Source: Oscillospiraceae bacterium (GTDB lineage Bacteria > Bacillota > Clostridia > Oscillospirales > Oscillospiraceae). Taken from it: a DNA stretch of 64,000 bases. Below, in pieces: positions 7,764 to 16,457 of this stretch. How positions within the stretch are numbered: the first letter of the stretch is position 1; each line of letters begins with the position of its first letter. The notes under the pieces are model-generated. The model had not been told where the DNA came from and did not search any database. It saw only the letters and a list, made by a program, of their open reading frames with translations. The stretch is from assembly GCA_017632775.1 (NCBI GenBank), contig JAGBQR010000011.1:1-64000 (forward strand), written 5' to 3'. The position numbers and the translations under genes were made by a program.

Positions 7764-9641
7764 GTGAACATGGAAAATGAACACGACCTCGAGAGCATCC
7801 TCCGGGAGTTCTCATCGGAAGGGACAGACCGACCGGAAGAGAAGGAGGAAACGGATCTCCGTATGGAGGACACGGCTGAGGTAGAAAAATCCTCTTCACC
7901 GAAGGATGAAGATCTTCCGGAAGAGCCGGCCGAAGGACCTGCGGAACCGATGATTTCCGTTGAGGAAGAAGATGCGGAAGAATCTGCGGACATGGAGGAT
8001 GAACTGCCGCAGTTCTTCGATGACGATGAGGAATATGAATACAGACTGGCGAAGAAAAAGCGCCGCAGATGGATCCTTCCCTTCTGCGTAGTGCTGTTTA
8101 TCATCCTGCTTGTCGTGGGCGGCGTGACCTACATGGCTTACCGGGTGTCTCAGAGCGATACGATCCTGCCGAACGTATATGTCGCGGGGATTGATCTCGG
8201 CGGCATGAGCAGGAAAGAAGCCGAGGACATGCTGGAGAGCTGCAACTGGGACAAAAGCATAAGCGGAGCACTGGAAGTGCGCCTGCCCATGGATGTTTCC
8301 GCTTCGATTGATTATACGGTGGCGGGACTGAGGCTGACGGCCGCTACGGCTATAAATGATGCAGAAGCATACGGGCGGGAAGGAAATATGTATGAGCGCC
8401 TCTATGCTTATGTGAATGCGCTGATTATGCCACACGATGTAGCCGATGACAGGACCTTTGAGATCAACGAAGAGTATGTGGATCAGATCCTGGATCAGGC
8501 AGTGGCGAAATTTGATGAGCTTACAGCGGATTCAGCATATAAGATCGACCGGGAAAAAGAACAGTTTATCGTTCTCAAGGGAGCCGGGGAGATTCGGATT
8601 GATCGGGATGCCCTGAAGAAAAAAGTGATGGATGCGCTGAAAGCAAATGAGGAAGCGGTCATCTACCGGATCGGGGACGTCCAGCTGACAATGCCGGACT
8701 TCGAAGCGGTACGGGCGGAGGTTTACTCCGAAGCAGTGGACGCATACTATGACAGAGAGAACGATACAGTAGTCGATGAGGTCATCGGTGTCGATTTTGA
8801 TGTGGAGACGGCAGCGAGGATCTGGAATGCCGCGGAGCCGCTTACCTATGTGACCGTTCCGATCGAAGCTACGTATGCTGAAATAAAGGGGGAGGATCTG
8901 CGCGCAGTCCTCTTCCGGGATGTGCTGGGTGAATTCACCACCAGCTTTGCGGGCAGTATACCGAACCGCTGTTCCAATATCAATCTTGCCGTCAGTACGA
9001 TCGACGGCATCATCCTCCTTCCGGGAGAGACGTTTTCCTATAACCAGACGCTTGGTGAGCGCACGGAGGAAGCCGGATACCTTTTGGCCGGCGCCTACAA
9101 TGACGGAGAAGTGATAGAAGCGATCGGCGGCGGGATCTGTCAGGTCTCCTCCACGCTCTGTGTGGCGGTACGTTATGCGAATCTCGAGTATCACAGAGCC
9201 TGCCACCAGTTCCGCGTCAATTACATGGATGCCGGACTGGATGCCACGGTCGACTGGCCGAACAGGGACTTTACCTTTAAAAACACCAGGGATTACCCGG
9301 TCAAGATCCATGCCTTCTGTGACAACGATGCCCTGACAGTCACGATTCAGATCATCGGGACAGATGTGGACGGAAGCTACATCGAGATCGTGAACACGTA
9401 TTATTCGGCATTTACGTGGGGTCAGTATAATCCCGGAGAAACGGAGCACAGCGAGGAATATCTCAACACATGGATCGGAGATATCTACAAGTCTGAAGGC
9501 AAGCACTACGATAAAGACGGCAACCTTCTCGAAATCATCTATACGCAGGAGAACGACTACTGCATGTACCTCCGCCATGATGTGGTGATGCCGGAGGATT
9601 ATTACACACCGCCCGCTGAGACCGAAGGCGATGTCGGCTGA
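7764..9641 (+). CDS. membrane-anchored VanW-domain protein with peptidoglycan-binding-like region
   Basis: A 625-residue protein. Residues 1-95 are a very acidic cytoplasmic tail, followed by a KKKRRR stop-transfer patch and a single transmembrane helix (about 97-122), so the bulk is outside the cell. The external part has repeats like the PG-binding-4 domain, then a VanW domain: FTTSFAGSIPNRCSNI, LPGETFSYN, a GGGICQVSSTL core and NRDFTFKNTRDYPVKI. VanW proteins are common in Gram-positives and are thought to act at the cell wall, but their biochemical role is unsettled. The GTG at 7764 is chosen because AAGGAG lies 8 bases upstream; an ATG two codons later is the alternative. The stop lies 31 bases before the metG start. 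Confidence 0.85.
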   Translation: MNMENEHDLESILREFSSEGTDRPEEKEETDLRMEDTAEVEKSSSPKDEDLPEEPAEGPAEPMISVEEEDAEESADMEDELPQFFDDDEEYEYRLAKKKRRRWILPFCVVLFIILLVVGGVTYMAYRVSQSDTILPNVYVAGIDLGGMSRKEAEDMLESCNWDKSISGALEVRLPMDVSASIDYTVAGLRLTAATAINDAEAYGREGNMYERLYAYVNALIMPHDVADDRTFEINEEYVDQILDQAVAKFDELTADSAYKIDREKEQFIVLKGAGEIRIDRDALKKKVMDALKANEEAVIYRIGDVQLTMPDFEAVRAEVYSEAVDAYYDRENDTVVDEVIGVDFDVETAARIWNAAEPLTYVTVPIEATYAEIKGEDLRAVLFRDVLGEFTTSFAGSIPNRCSNINLAVSTIDGIILLPGETFSYNQTLGERTEEAGYLLAGAYNDGEVIEAIGGGICQVSSTLCVAVRYANLEYHRACHQFRVNYMDAGLDATVDWPNRDFTFKNTRDYPVKIHAFCDNDALTVTIQIIGTDVDGSYIEIVNTYYSAFTWGQYNPGETEHSEEYLNTWIGDIYKSEGKHYDKDGNLLEIIYTQENDYCMYLRHDVVMPEDYYTPPAETEGDVG

Positions 9642-9672
9642 CAGAATACATTCACTCAACAGGAGAGATGAT

Positions 9673-11619
9673 ATGGAAAACAGAAAGACCTTTTATATTA
9701 CAACGCCCATCTACTATCCTTCGGACAAGCTTCATATCGGGCATACCTACTGCACCGTTGCGACGGATACGATCGCCCGGTATAAGAGGCTGCGCGGCTT
9801 CGACGTCATGTTCCTTACAGGGACCGATGAACACGGTCAGAAGATAGAGGAGAAAGCGAAGGAAGCCGGCAAGACCCCCCAGCAGTTTGTGGATGACATT
9901 GTCACCGGAAAGGGAGGGATTCTGGATCTGTGGAAGCTGATGAATATCTCCAACGACCGATTCATCCGTACAACCGATGATTATCATGTGGAATCGATCC
10001 AGAAGATCTTCCGGAAAATGTATGAGAACGGAGATATTTACAAGGGAGCTTACAAGGGCAAGTACTGCACACCGTGCGAAAGCTTCTGGACCGAAAGCCA
10101 GCTTGTGGACGGGAAATGCCCCGATTGCGGCAGGGAAGTGCATGATGCGGAAGAGGAAGCTTATTTCTTCCGCCTCTCCAAGTATGCAAAACCCGTACAG
10201 GATCTGCTGGAGACCGGTACTTTTCTGGAGCCTGCCTCCCGCGTGAACGAAATGATCAACAACTTCATCAAGCCGGGCCTGGAGGATCTCTGTGTCTCAC
10301 GCACCAGTTTCAGCTGGGGGATTCCGGTGGATTTCGATCCCGGTCATGTGGTCTACGTCTGGGTGGATGCGCTGTCCAATTACTGCACGGCGCTTGGTCT
10401 CTACAACGATCGGTATCATGATTTTGACAGATACTGGCCTGCAGATGCGCACATCGTGGGCAAGGAGATCGTCCGTTTCCACTCGATCATCTGGCCCGCA
10501 ATGCTCATGAGCCTGGGCCTTCCCGTACCGAAAAAGGTCTATGGTCATGGCTGGCTGGTGATCGATGGCGGCAAGATGTCCAAATCCAAAGGCAATGTGG
10601 TGGACCCGTATGTGCTCGCGGAAAAATTCGGAGTGGATGCTCTCCGTTTCTTCCTTCTCCGTACATTCCCCTTCGGGTCGGACGGAAACTTTACCAATGA
10701 ACTGCTGATCAGCACGATCAATACTGATCTGGCAAATGATCTCGGCAATCTGGTCTCCCGTACCACGGCCATGGTGGAAAAGTATTTCGGAGGCGTAATC
10801 CCTGAAGAGCGGGAGCCTGCTCAGGCAGACGAGGAACTCATTCGCCTGATCCGGGAGACTCCGGGAAACTACGCAGCTCAGATGGATGCCTTCCAGCTCC
10901 ATCTCGGGCTGGAGGAAGTATTTAAACTCATCCAGCGCGCCAATAAATACATCGATGAAAGCGCTCCATGGGTCCTTGCAAAGGACGAAGCCAACCGTCC
11001 GCGGCTGGCGCAGGTCATGTTCAATCTGGTCGAAGCGCTCCGTGTGAGCCTCATCTGTCTTACTCCTTTCATGCCGGATAGCTGCGGAAAAGCGTTCAGT
11101 CAGATTGGCGCAGCCGCTGAAGCGCAGACATGGGAAAGTGCTGTTTACGGAGGTATGCCCGCCGGTACAGTCATCCACAAGGGAGAAACCCTTTTCCCGC
11201 GGATCGATGCGGTAAAGGAACTGGCAGAGCTGGAGAAGATCCATGCTACTGCGGCTGCTCCGAAAACACCTCCTGTTCTGCCGGATGTTTCCATTGATGA
11301 TTTTGCCAGATGCGATATGCGTGTTTGTAAGATCCTTGCCTGCGAGGCTGTTAAAAAATCGGACAAGCTTCTCCGGTTCACACTGGACGATGGAAGCGGG
11401 AAAGAGAGGCAGATCCTCTCGGGTATCCGGAAGTATTATGAACCGGAGCAGCTTGTTGGAAAGAAAGCGGTCGCGATTCTCAATCTTCCTCCGCGGAAAA
11501 TGATGGGGATGGAATCGAACGGTATGCTGCTTTCCGCAGTTGCTGAGGAAGACGGAAAGGAAACTCTGCATCTGATGATTGTGGGAGATGATATTCCCGT
11601 AGGTGCGCAGCTCTGCTGA
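9673..11619 (+). CDS. metG: methionyl-tRNA synthetase
   Basis: A 648-residue class I synthetase that charges tRNA-Met. Visible motifs are the HIGH signature (KLHIGHTYC) near residue 20, one zinc knuckle CTPC...CPDC around 130-147, the VYVWVDALSNY region and KMSKSKGN at about 300. A C-terminal tRNA-binding domain (FARCDMRVCKI onward, about the last 105 residues) is fused on, as in dimeric bacterial MetG. The start at 9673 is preferred over an in-frame ATG at 9631: it has AGGAG 7 bases upstream and MENRKTFYITTPIYYPS matches the family N-terminus, whereas the upstream ATG overlaps the previous gene. Confidence 0.97.
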   Translation: MENRKTFYITTPIYYPSDKLHIGHTYCTVATDTIARYKRLRGFDVMFLTGTDEHGQKIEEKAKEAGKTPQQFVDDIVTGKGGILDLWKLMNISNDRFIRTTDDYHVESIQKIFRKMYENGDIYKGAYKGKYCTPCESFWTESQLVDGKCPDCGREVHDAEEEAYFFRLSKYAKPVQDLLETGTFLEPASRVNEMINNFIKPGLEDLCVSRTSFSWGIPVDFDPGHVVYVWVDALSNYCTALGLYNDRYHDFDRYWPADAHIVGKEIVRFHSIIWPAMLMSLGLPVPKKVYGHGWLVIDGGKMSKSKGNVVDPYVLAEKFGVDALRFFLLRTFPFGSDGNFTNELLISTINTDLANDLGNLVSRTTAMVEKYFGGVIPEEREPAQADEELIRLIRETPGNYAAQMDAFQLHLGLEEVFKLIQRANKYIDESAPWVLAKDEANRPRLAQVMFNLVEALRVSLICLTPFMPDSCGKAFSQIGAAAEAQTWESAVYGGMPAGTVIHKGETLFPRIDAVKELAELEKIHATAAAPKTPPVLPDVSIDDFARCDMRVCKILACEAVKKSDKLLRFTLDDGSGKERQILSGIRKYYEPEQLVGKKAVAILNLPPRKMMGMESNGMLLSAVAEEDGKETLHLMIVGDDIPVGAQLC

Positions 11620-11635
11620 TATAGAAAGGAAAAGA

Positions 11636-12745
11636 ATGACAAAGACAGATATTTTCTCCGGTTTTCTCGGCGCCGGCAAGACGACGCTCATCCGGAAACT
11701 GATTGCGGAAGGCTATCAGAATGAAAAACTCGTTCTGATCGAAAACGAGTTTGGGGAGATCGCGATTGACGGCGGCTTTCTGCAGGATGCCGGGGTCCAG
11801 ATCACAGAAATGAACTCCGGTTGCATCTGCTGTACTCTGGTAGGCGATTTTACGAAGGCTCTGCAGAAAGTGGTAGCGGATTTCGCTCCGGACAGGATCC
11901 TCATCGAACCTTCCGGCGTCGGTAAACTCAGTGAAGTGGCGGACGCTGTGGAACGTGTGGAGGGAATCGTGATCGGTTCAAAGGTTACACTGGTCGACGC
12001 CGGTAAATGCAGACTCTATGCAAAGAACTTCGGAGAATTCTTCAACGATCAGGTAGCCAATGCGGATGTGATCGTTCTCAGCCGTACCGGGACAGTCAGC
12101 GAGGAGAAGACCGTTGCCGCTGTGGAGCTGCTGCGGGAGATCAATCCCGAAGCTGCGCTGATCACAAGTCCCTGGGAGCAAGTGACCGGAGCTCAGATTC
12201 TTGCCGAGATGGAAGAAAACTCTCTTCACAGGGAGATGGAGCAGATGCTCCACGAGCACCATCATCATGACGACGGGGACGAAGAGGAGCATGAGCACCA
12301 CCATCACCACCATCATGAGGACGGGGATGAGGAGGAGCATGAGCACCACCATCACCACCATCATGAGGATGGGGATGAGGAGGAGCATGAGCACCACCAT
12401 CACCACCATCATGAGGACGGAGATGAGGAGGAGCACGAGCACCATCATCATCACGATCACGATGCGGACGAGATTTTTACTTCCTGGGGAATGGAGACGG
12501 CAAGGAAGTATTCCGAAGAAGAACTGCGCGTCGTTCTCTCTGCATTGGAAGAAACAGACCGCTTCGGCATGATCCTTCGCGCTAAGGGGATCGTAGACAG
12601 CAGCGATGGGGAATGGATCTATTTCGACTATGTGCCCGGGGAGATTGATATCCGTCGGGGCAGCGCTGCAGTGACGGGACGTTTCTGCGTGATCGGTTCC
12701 GAGATAAAAGAATCCGCTTTGAAGGAGCTGTTTAAAATTGCCTGA
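11636..12745 (+). CDS. COG0523/CobW-type GTPase with His-rich insert
   Basis: A 369-residue metal-trafficking GTPase. The P-loop FSGFLGAGKTT is at residues 8-18, the metal-binding GCICC motif is near 60, and the guanine-specificity segment reads LSRTGTV instead of the usual NKxD. From about residue 205 to 280 comes a run of four 16-residue units alternating acidic residues and histidines, then a C-terminal domain. COG0523 proteins deliver zinc, cobalt or nickel to client proteins, and the His-rich stretch probably buffers metal. The start at 11636 is chosen for its AAAGG site and because residues upstream are not conserved. It overlaps a second COG0523-like gene by 8 bases, suggesting a functional pair. 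Confidence 0.88.
   Translation: MTKTDIFSGFLGAGKTTLIRKLIAEGYQNEKLVLIENEFGEIAIDGGFLQDAGVQITEMNSGCICCTLVGDFTKALQKVVADFAPDRILIEPSGVGKLSEVADAVERVEGIVIGSKVTLVDAGKCRLYAKNFGEFFNDQVANADVIVLSRTGTVSEEKTVAAVELLREINPEAALITSPWEQVTGAQILAEMEENSLHREMEQMLHEHHHHDDGDEEEHEHHHHHHHEDGDEEEHEHHHHHHHEDGDEEEHEHHHHHHHEDGDEEEHEHHHHHDHDADEIFTSWGMETARKYSEEELRVVLSALEETDRFGMILRAKGIVDSSDGEWIYFDYVPGEIDIRRGSAAVTGRFCVIGSEIKESALKELFKIA
12269..12460 (+). repeat. four 48-bp in-frame tandem repeats encoding His/acidic tracts
   Basis: Four consecutive 48-bp units start at 12269, 12317, 12365 and 12413. Each encodes 16 residues of the pattern EDGDEEEHEH followed by six histidines; the first begins with D and the last contains one Asp within the histidines. 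The two central units differ from each other at one base. The repeat keeps the reading frame, so copy-number changes would alter only the length of the His tract. Confidence 0.95.
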
Positions 12746-13691
12746 GCAGCGTGAAATACCTGTTTTTCTTTTCACCGGATTTCTGGATTCGGGAAAGACC
12801 CGCTTCATACAGGAGACGCTGGAGGACAGACGTTTCTGCAACGGAGAACGCACCCTTCTTGTGGTCTGCGAGGAAGGGGAAGAGGAGTATGCGCCGGACC
12901 AGTTTGCAGATGCGTCGGTCTTTATCCGCACAGTGGACGGAGAGGCGGATCTGCAGCAGGAAAAACTCCTGGCCTGGCAGAAAGAAACGAATGCGGAGCG
13001 CGTTGTCATTGAATATAACGGGATGTGGATGCTTGATTCCCTCTATGCGCAGATGCCCCGGAACTGGATGGTTTATCAGGAATTCATGTTTGCCGATTCC
13101 GGTACTTTTCTGAGTTATAATACAAATATGCGTCAGCTGGTCTATGACAAGCTGATAAGCTGTGAACTGGTTGTTTTCAACCGTTTCCGTCCCGGAATGG
13201 ACAAGATGGAATTCCATAAGATTGTTCGCGGAGCCTCCCGCAGGACGGACATCGCCTACGAGAGCCCGGAAGGAAACGTTGCATACGATGATATCGAAGA
13301 TCCTCTTCCCTATGATGTGAACGCAAAGGAGATCGTCATAGGAGACTCGGACTATGCTTTGTTTTACCGGGATCTTTCGGAGAATCCGTCCGTCTATGAA
13401 AACAAAACCGTGACCTTCAAGTGCCGTGCGCTGGTAAGGAACAAACTCCCGTCCGGTACTTTTGTGGTTGGGCGTCATGTGATGACCTGCTGTGTTGAGG
13501 ATATACAGTTTGCCGCGCTGGTCTGCCAGTGGGAAAAAGCGAAGACAGTGCAGGACGATACATGGATGATCCTGACAGCACGGATCAATTTCAAATTCAA
13601 CCGTGCATATGGCAAAAAAGGACCGGTATTAACCTATCTTTCCGCGATACCGAGCGTAGCCCCGGACGATCCGGTCGCAACGTTCTACTGA
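12738..13691 (+). CDS. CobW-like P-loop GTPase fused to a DUF1980-like C-terminal domain
   Basis: A 317-residue protein. The N-terminus resembles a COG0523 GTPase (FLFTGFLDSGKTRFI, residues 10-24) but lacks the GCICC motif and has FNRF where NKxD is expected. The C-terminal 100 residues (about 215-317) resemble the C-terminal part of DUF1980/TIGR03943 proteins: a VGRHVMTCCVEDIQF segment with paired cysteines and a WMILTARINF strand. TIGR03943 proteins often occur with permeases and CobW proteins in metal-related loci. The TTG start at 12738 has AAGGAG 10 bases upstream and overlaps the His-rich GTPase gene by 8 bases. A coupled role in metal handling is inferred. Confidence 0.7.
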   Translation: MPEQREIPVFLFTGFLDSGKTRFIQETLEDRRFCNGERTLLVVCEEGEEEYAPDQFADASVFIRTVDGEADLQQEKLLAWQKETNAERVVIEYNGMWMLDSLYAQMPRNWMVYQEFMFADSGTFLSYNTNMRQLVYDKLISCELVVFNRFRPGMDKMEFHKIVRGASRRTDIAYESPEGNVAYDDIEDPLPYDVNAKEIVIGDSDYALFYRDLSENPSVYENKTVTFKCRALVRNKLPSGTFVVGRHVMTCCVEDIQFAALVCQWEKAKTVQDDTWMILTARINFKFNRAYGKKGPVLTYLSAIPSVAPDDPVATFY

Positions 13692-13699
13692 GTACGGAT

Positions 13700-14350
13700 A
13701 TGAAGTACCGCTGTTTGGTCTTTGATCATGACGATACTGTCGTGAATTCAACGGCAACGATCCATCACCCCTGTTTCCGGGAATTCCTGAAAGAATACTA
13801 TCCTGGCAGAGACATTTCTCTTGAAGAGTATTTCATCCAGAATTTCACGCCGGGTTTCGTCGAAATGTGCCGCAGAGAGTATGGCATGGATGATGCGATG
13901 CTTGAACGGGAGAAAGACTACTGGCTGGATTATGTGCGGGGCCATGTACCCGCTGCCTATCCGGGGATTCGGGAAATCATGCTCCGGCAGAAGGAAGAGG
14001 GGGGCCTGCTTTGTGTTGTTTCCCATTCGATGCGGACCAATATCCTTCGGGATTTCAGGGCTAACGGACTTCCGGAACCGGATCTCGTCTATGGATGGGA
14101 GCTGCCGCCGGAACATAGAAAACCGGATCCATGGGCACTGTTTCAGATCCGGGAGACTTTTGGCCTGGCTCCGGAGGAAATCCTCGTGATCGACGATCTC
14201 AAGCCCGGCTTTGATATGGCGGTTCGCTGCGGCGCGGATTTTGCCGCCGCGGGCTGGTCATATGATATTGCTTTTATAGAAGACTTCATGCGGACGAATT
14301 GCCGGAATTACTTCAAGACAGTGGCGGAACTGGACTGCTTTCTCCTCTGA
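13700..14350 (+). CDS. HAD-superfamily hydrolase
   Basis: A 216-residue soluble phosphatase-like protein. Motif I is VFDHDDT (nucleophile Asp9 and general acid Asp11). Motif II serine/threonine lies in CVVSHS, the motif III lysine in HRKPDPW, and motif IV is VIDDLKPG. An alpha-helical cap occupies residues about 18-85, as in the phosphoglycolate-phosphatase-like subgroup. The start at 13700, 8 bases after the previous stop, is chosen because the motif I strand must be near the N-terminus; the open frame extends farther upstream without relation to the family. The substrate cannot be told. Confidence 0.85.
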   Translation: MKYRCLVFDHDDTVVNSTATIHHPCFREFLKEYYPGRDISLEEYFIQNFTPGFVEMCRREYGMDDAMLEREKDYWLDYVRGHVPAAYPGIREIMLRQKEEGGLLCVVSHSMRTNILRDFRANGLPEPDLVYGWELPPEHRKPDPWALFQIRETFGLAPEEILVIDDLKPGFDMAVRCGADFAAAGWSYDIAFIEDFMRTNCRNYFKTVAELDCFLL

Positions 14351-14387
14351 GACGATGGATAGGCCCGCCTGAAAAGAAACACAGAAT

Positions 14388-14421
14388 GAACAGGGAACAG
14401 GTCAGCTCCTGTTCCCTGTTC
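14388..14421. other. perfect 14-bp hairpin upstream of the glycosyltransferase
   Basis: GAACAGGGAACAGG and its exact complement are separated by 6 bases, 23 bases before the next start codon. No T-run follows on the plus strand, so it is not a typical terminator. It could stabilise an mRNA end or act as a weak attenuator. Confidence 0.6.
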
Positions 14422-14444
14422 GGCAAAAGAAAGGATTATCAGCT

Positions 14445-15404
14445 TTGGAAGCTTTATGCCTGATCGTTCCATGTTACAACGAAGAACAAGTACTTCCGGT
14501 AACTGCTCCGCTTTTCCGTGAGAAGCTTTCGGAACTTATCGCGGATGGACGTATTGCGGAAGAAAGCCGGATTCTGTTTGTCGACGATGGAAGCACGGAT
14601 TCCACCTGGCGGATAATCTGTGAGCTGGCTGAAGGGGACAGCATTTTCGAGGGAATAGCCCTCAGCCGGAACCGCGGTCATCAGAACGCACTTCTGGCTG
14701 GGCTCACCGATGCTGCGGATCACTTTGATATAACAGTTTCGATCGACTGCGATGGTCAGGATGACATTGATGCTATTGATCGGATGCTGGAGGAGCGCAA
14801 AGCCGGTGCGGAGGTGGTCTACGGAGTACGTTCCGAACGTAATTCCGATTCACGCTTGAAGCGCTGCACCGCACAGGCGTATTACCGGTTCCTTTCCCGC
14901 ATGGGGGCAGACGTGGTCTATAACCACGCAGATTACAGACTGCTTTCCTCCTGCGCGCTGCGGGAGCTGCTGAGATATGAGGAAGTGAACCTTTATCTGC
15001 GTGGGATGGTTCCGCTTGTCGGATTTCAGAGCAGCACGGTAGAATATGTCCGGCAGGAGCGGATAGCAGGGAAAACGCATTATTCGCTGAGGAAGATGTT
15101 CGATCTTGCACTGAACGGACTGACAGGACTGACAGTCCGGCCTATGCGCCTGATTCTGATAGTCGGGCTGGTATTGTTAATGGGTGGCTCAGCTGGCACG
15201 ATTGCAACGATTGTACTCAAGGCTTTCGGACTTCTTCATGATTCCGTCTGGATCCTGCTTGCCGTTCTGGTTTTTCTTTCTGGGCTGCATCTCAGCGCCA
15301 CAGGGCTGCTGGGCGAATATGCCGGGAAAACCTTTTTAGAGACCAAGCGCCGTCCGCGTTTTGTGATTTCGAAGAGGACGGGGCAGGTCGGGAAGGAACG
15401 CTGA
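14445..15404 (+). CDS. family 2 glycosyltransferase, polyprenyl-phosphate type
   Basis: A 319-residue membrane-bound GT2 enzyme of the DPM1/GtrB group, which moves a sugar from a nucleotide donor to a polyprenyl phosphate carrier. The GT-A domain has LIVPCYNEE at the N-terminus, FVDDGSTDST, SIDCDGQDD (the metal-binding DxD-type motif) and the QERIAGKTHYSLRKM segment typical of this group. Two transmembrane helices follow (about residues 235-260 and 268-290). The TTG start gives the conserved N-terminal strand immediately; AAAGGA lies 9 bases upstream. Its final stop overlaps the start of the SprT-like gene (TGATG). The sugar is unknown. Confidence 0.85.
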   Translation: MEALCLIVPCYNEEQVLPVTAPLFREKLSELIADGRIAEESRILFVDDGSTDSTWRIICELAEGDSIFEGIALSRNRGHQNALLAGLTDAADHFDITVSIDCDGQDDIDAIDRMLEERKAGAEVVYGVRSERNSDSRLKRCTAQAYYRFLSRMGADVVYNHADYRLLSSCALRELLRYEEVNLYLRGMVPLVGFQSSTVEYVRQERIAGKTHYSLRKMFDLALNGLTGLTVRPMRLILIVGLVLLMGGSAGTIATIVLKAFGLLHDSVWILLAVLVFLSGLHLSATGLLGEYAGKTFLETKRRPRFVISKRTGQVGKER

Positions 15405-15931
15405 TGCACACGATGCAGGAAATCCGCCGTGAATATGAGCGGCTTGACCGCATCTGTTCCGTCGACACGAGCTGTATCGAAATCCGGGTAAACAATGCAC
15501 AGCGGCGTCTGGGCAGTTTCTCCTGCAGAGCGGATATCCCGGACGGGAAGATGGTTATCACGATCTCCCGAAGAGCGATGGAAGACGAGTCCCTGTTTCT
15601 GGACACGATCCGCCATGAATATGCGCATGCTGTGGTTTTTCTCCGCCACCCGCGCGTACGCCACGGCCATGATGCGGTGTGGAAAGCGGTCTGCCGGGAG
15701 GTGGGCTGTATGCCTCGCGGTTCGGTGAGACCCGGCGCCTCAGAGACGGATCTGGAAAACAGTGCAAAGTACCGTGTGACTTGCCGTTCCTGCGGTGCTG
15801 TAACGTATTACATCAAAGCGGGAAAAATCGTAAAACTGCTGCAGCAGAATGCCGGTGAATTCGGAAATACAGCGAAGGTGCTCTGCAGGAAATGCGGAGG
15901 AAGCAGTTTCGATTTGAAGGAGCTGCAATAA
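15404..15931 (+). CDS. SprT-like zinc metalloprotein
   Basis: A 175-residue protein with the SprT-like architecture: an N-terminal alpha/beta part, the HEYAHA (HExxH) metal-binding motif near residue 70 followed by a third histidine in RHGHDAVW, and a C-terminal zinc ribbon CRSC...CRKC (about residues 125-166). Bacterial SprT-like proteins are presumed metallopeptidases; their eukaryotic relatives (Spartan) cleave DNA-protein crosslinks. It overlaps the glycosyltransferase stop by one base and is followed at once by a terminator, so it is the last gene of this plus-strand run. Confidence 0.85.
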   Translation: MHTMQEIRREYERLDRICSVDTSCIEIRVNNAQRRLGSFSCRADIPDGKMVITISRRAMEDESLFLDTIRHEYAHAVVFLRHPRVRHGHDAVWKAVCREVGCMPRGSVRPGASETDLENSAKYRVTCRSCGAVTYYIKAGKIVKLLQQNAGEFGNTAKVLCRKCGGSSFDLKELQ

Positions 15932-15960
15932 AAAGAGGAAGCCGGGAGGCTTCCTCTTTT
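15931..15960. terminator. bidirectional terminator after the SprT-like gene
   Basis: AAAAGAGGAAGCC pairs perfectly with GGCTTCCTCTTTT across a 4-base loop. It lies between the plus-strand SprT-like gene and the minus-strand DUF1810 gene, with T-runs on both sides. Confidence 0.85.
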
Positions 15961-15972
15961 ATTGTGATGTAT

Positions 15973-16389
15973 TTACTCATCCAGAAGAGCAACTGTACGC
16001 TCGTCTTCGATGCCGTCGTAGAACTTGTCGAGGACTTTCTGAAAGACAGGGATCGAAGGATCGGCGTGAAGAAACAGAGTCATACTGGAGCGAAGTTTCA
16101 GATTGTCCGGCCATCCGAGGATCGCTTCGGCATCATGACCGGATTGTTCCAGCAAAGCCTGTGAGATCTCAAGAAGACGGAAACGGAGAGTCGGTTCTTC
16201 AAGATAGGCGCGGGCTTCAGAAAGATCCTGAATTGCGTAGTACTGAGCAGTTGAACTGAAGCCGAGACCGGCGATCTGCGGGAAAATATACCACATCCAG
16301 TGACTATGCTTCCTGCCGTTCCGAATCTCGGAAAGTGCGGCAGGGTAGGAGTGGCGCTGCGCGTCCAGAAATCTTGACAGGTCAGGCAT
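15973..16389 (-). CDS. DUF1810 family protein
   Basis: A 138-residue soluble protein matching DUF1810 over its full length, with an N-terminal DLSRFLDAQ segment, the hallmark GRKHSHWMWYIFPQ block (residues about 25-38) and LFLHADP near the C-terminus. The biochemical function of the family is not known. The start has GGAGG 6-10 bases upstream and its own promoter, so the gene looks monocistronic. Confidence 0.88.
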   Translation of the reverse strand: MPDLSRFLDAQRHSYPAALSEIRNGRKHSHWMWYIFPQIAGLGFSSTAQYYAIQDLSEARAYLEEPTLRFRLLEISQALLEQSGHDAEAILGWPDNLKLRSSMTLFLHADPSIPVFQKVLDKFYDGIEDERTVALLDE

Positions 16390-16428
16390 GATGCAACCTC
16401 CTTGGATAAGAATCGAATGATTTGACTC

Positions 16429-16457
16429 AGTATAACAGAAACAGATCGGAAGAACAA
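16429..16457 (-). promoter_or_regulatory. promoter of the DUF1810 gene
   Basis: Minus strand: TTGTTC, a 17-base spacer, then TATACT, about 40 bases upstream of the start codon. Confidence 0.55.

Noticed and set aside
12201..12572. Alternative-frame ORF through the His-rich repeat
   Set aside because: The 48-bp repeats stay open in other frames simply because the period is a multiple of three; no start signal or family match is present.
14388..14421. Perfect 14-bp hairpin considered as an intrinsic terminator
   Set aside because: No T-run follows on either strand close enough; it is listed as a hairpin of unknown role.
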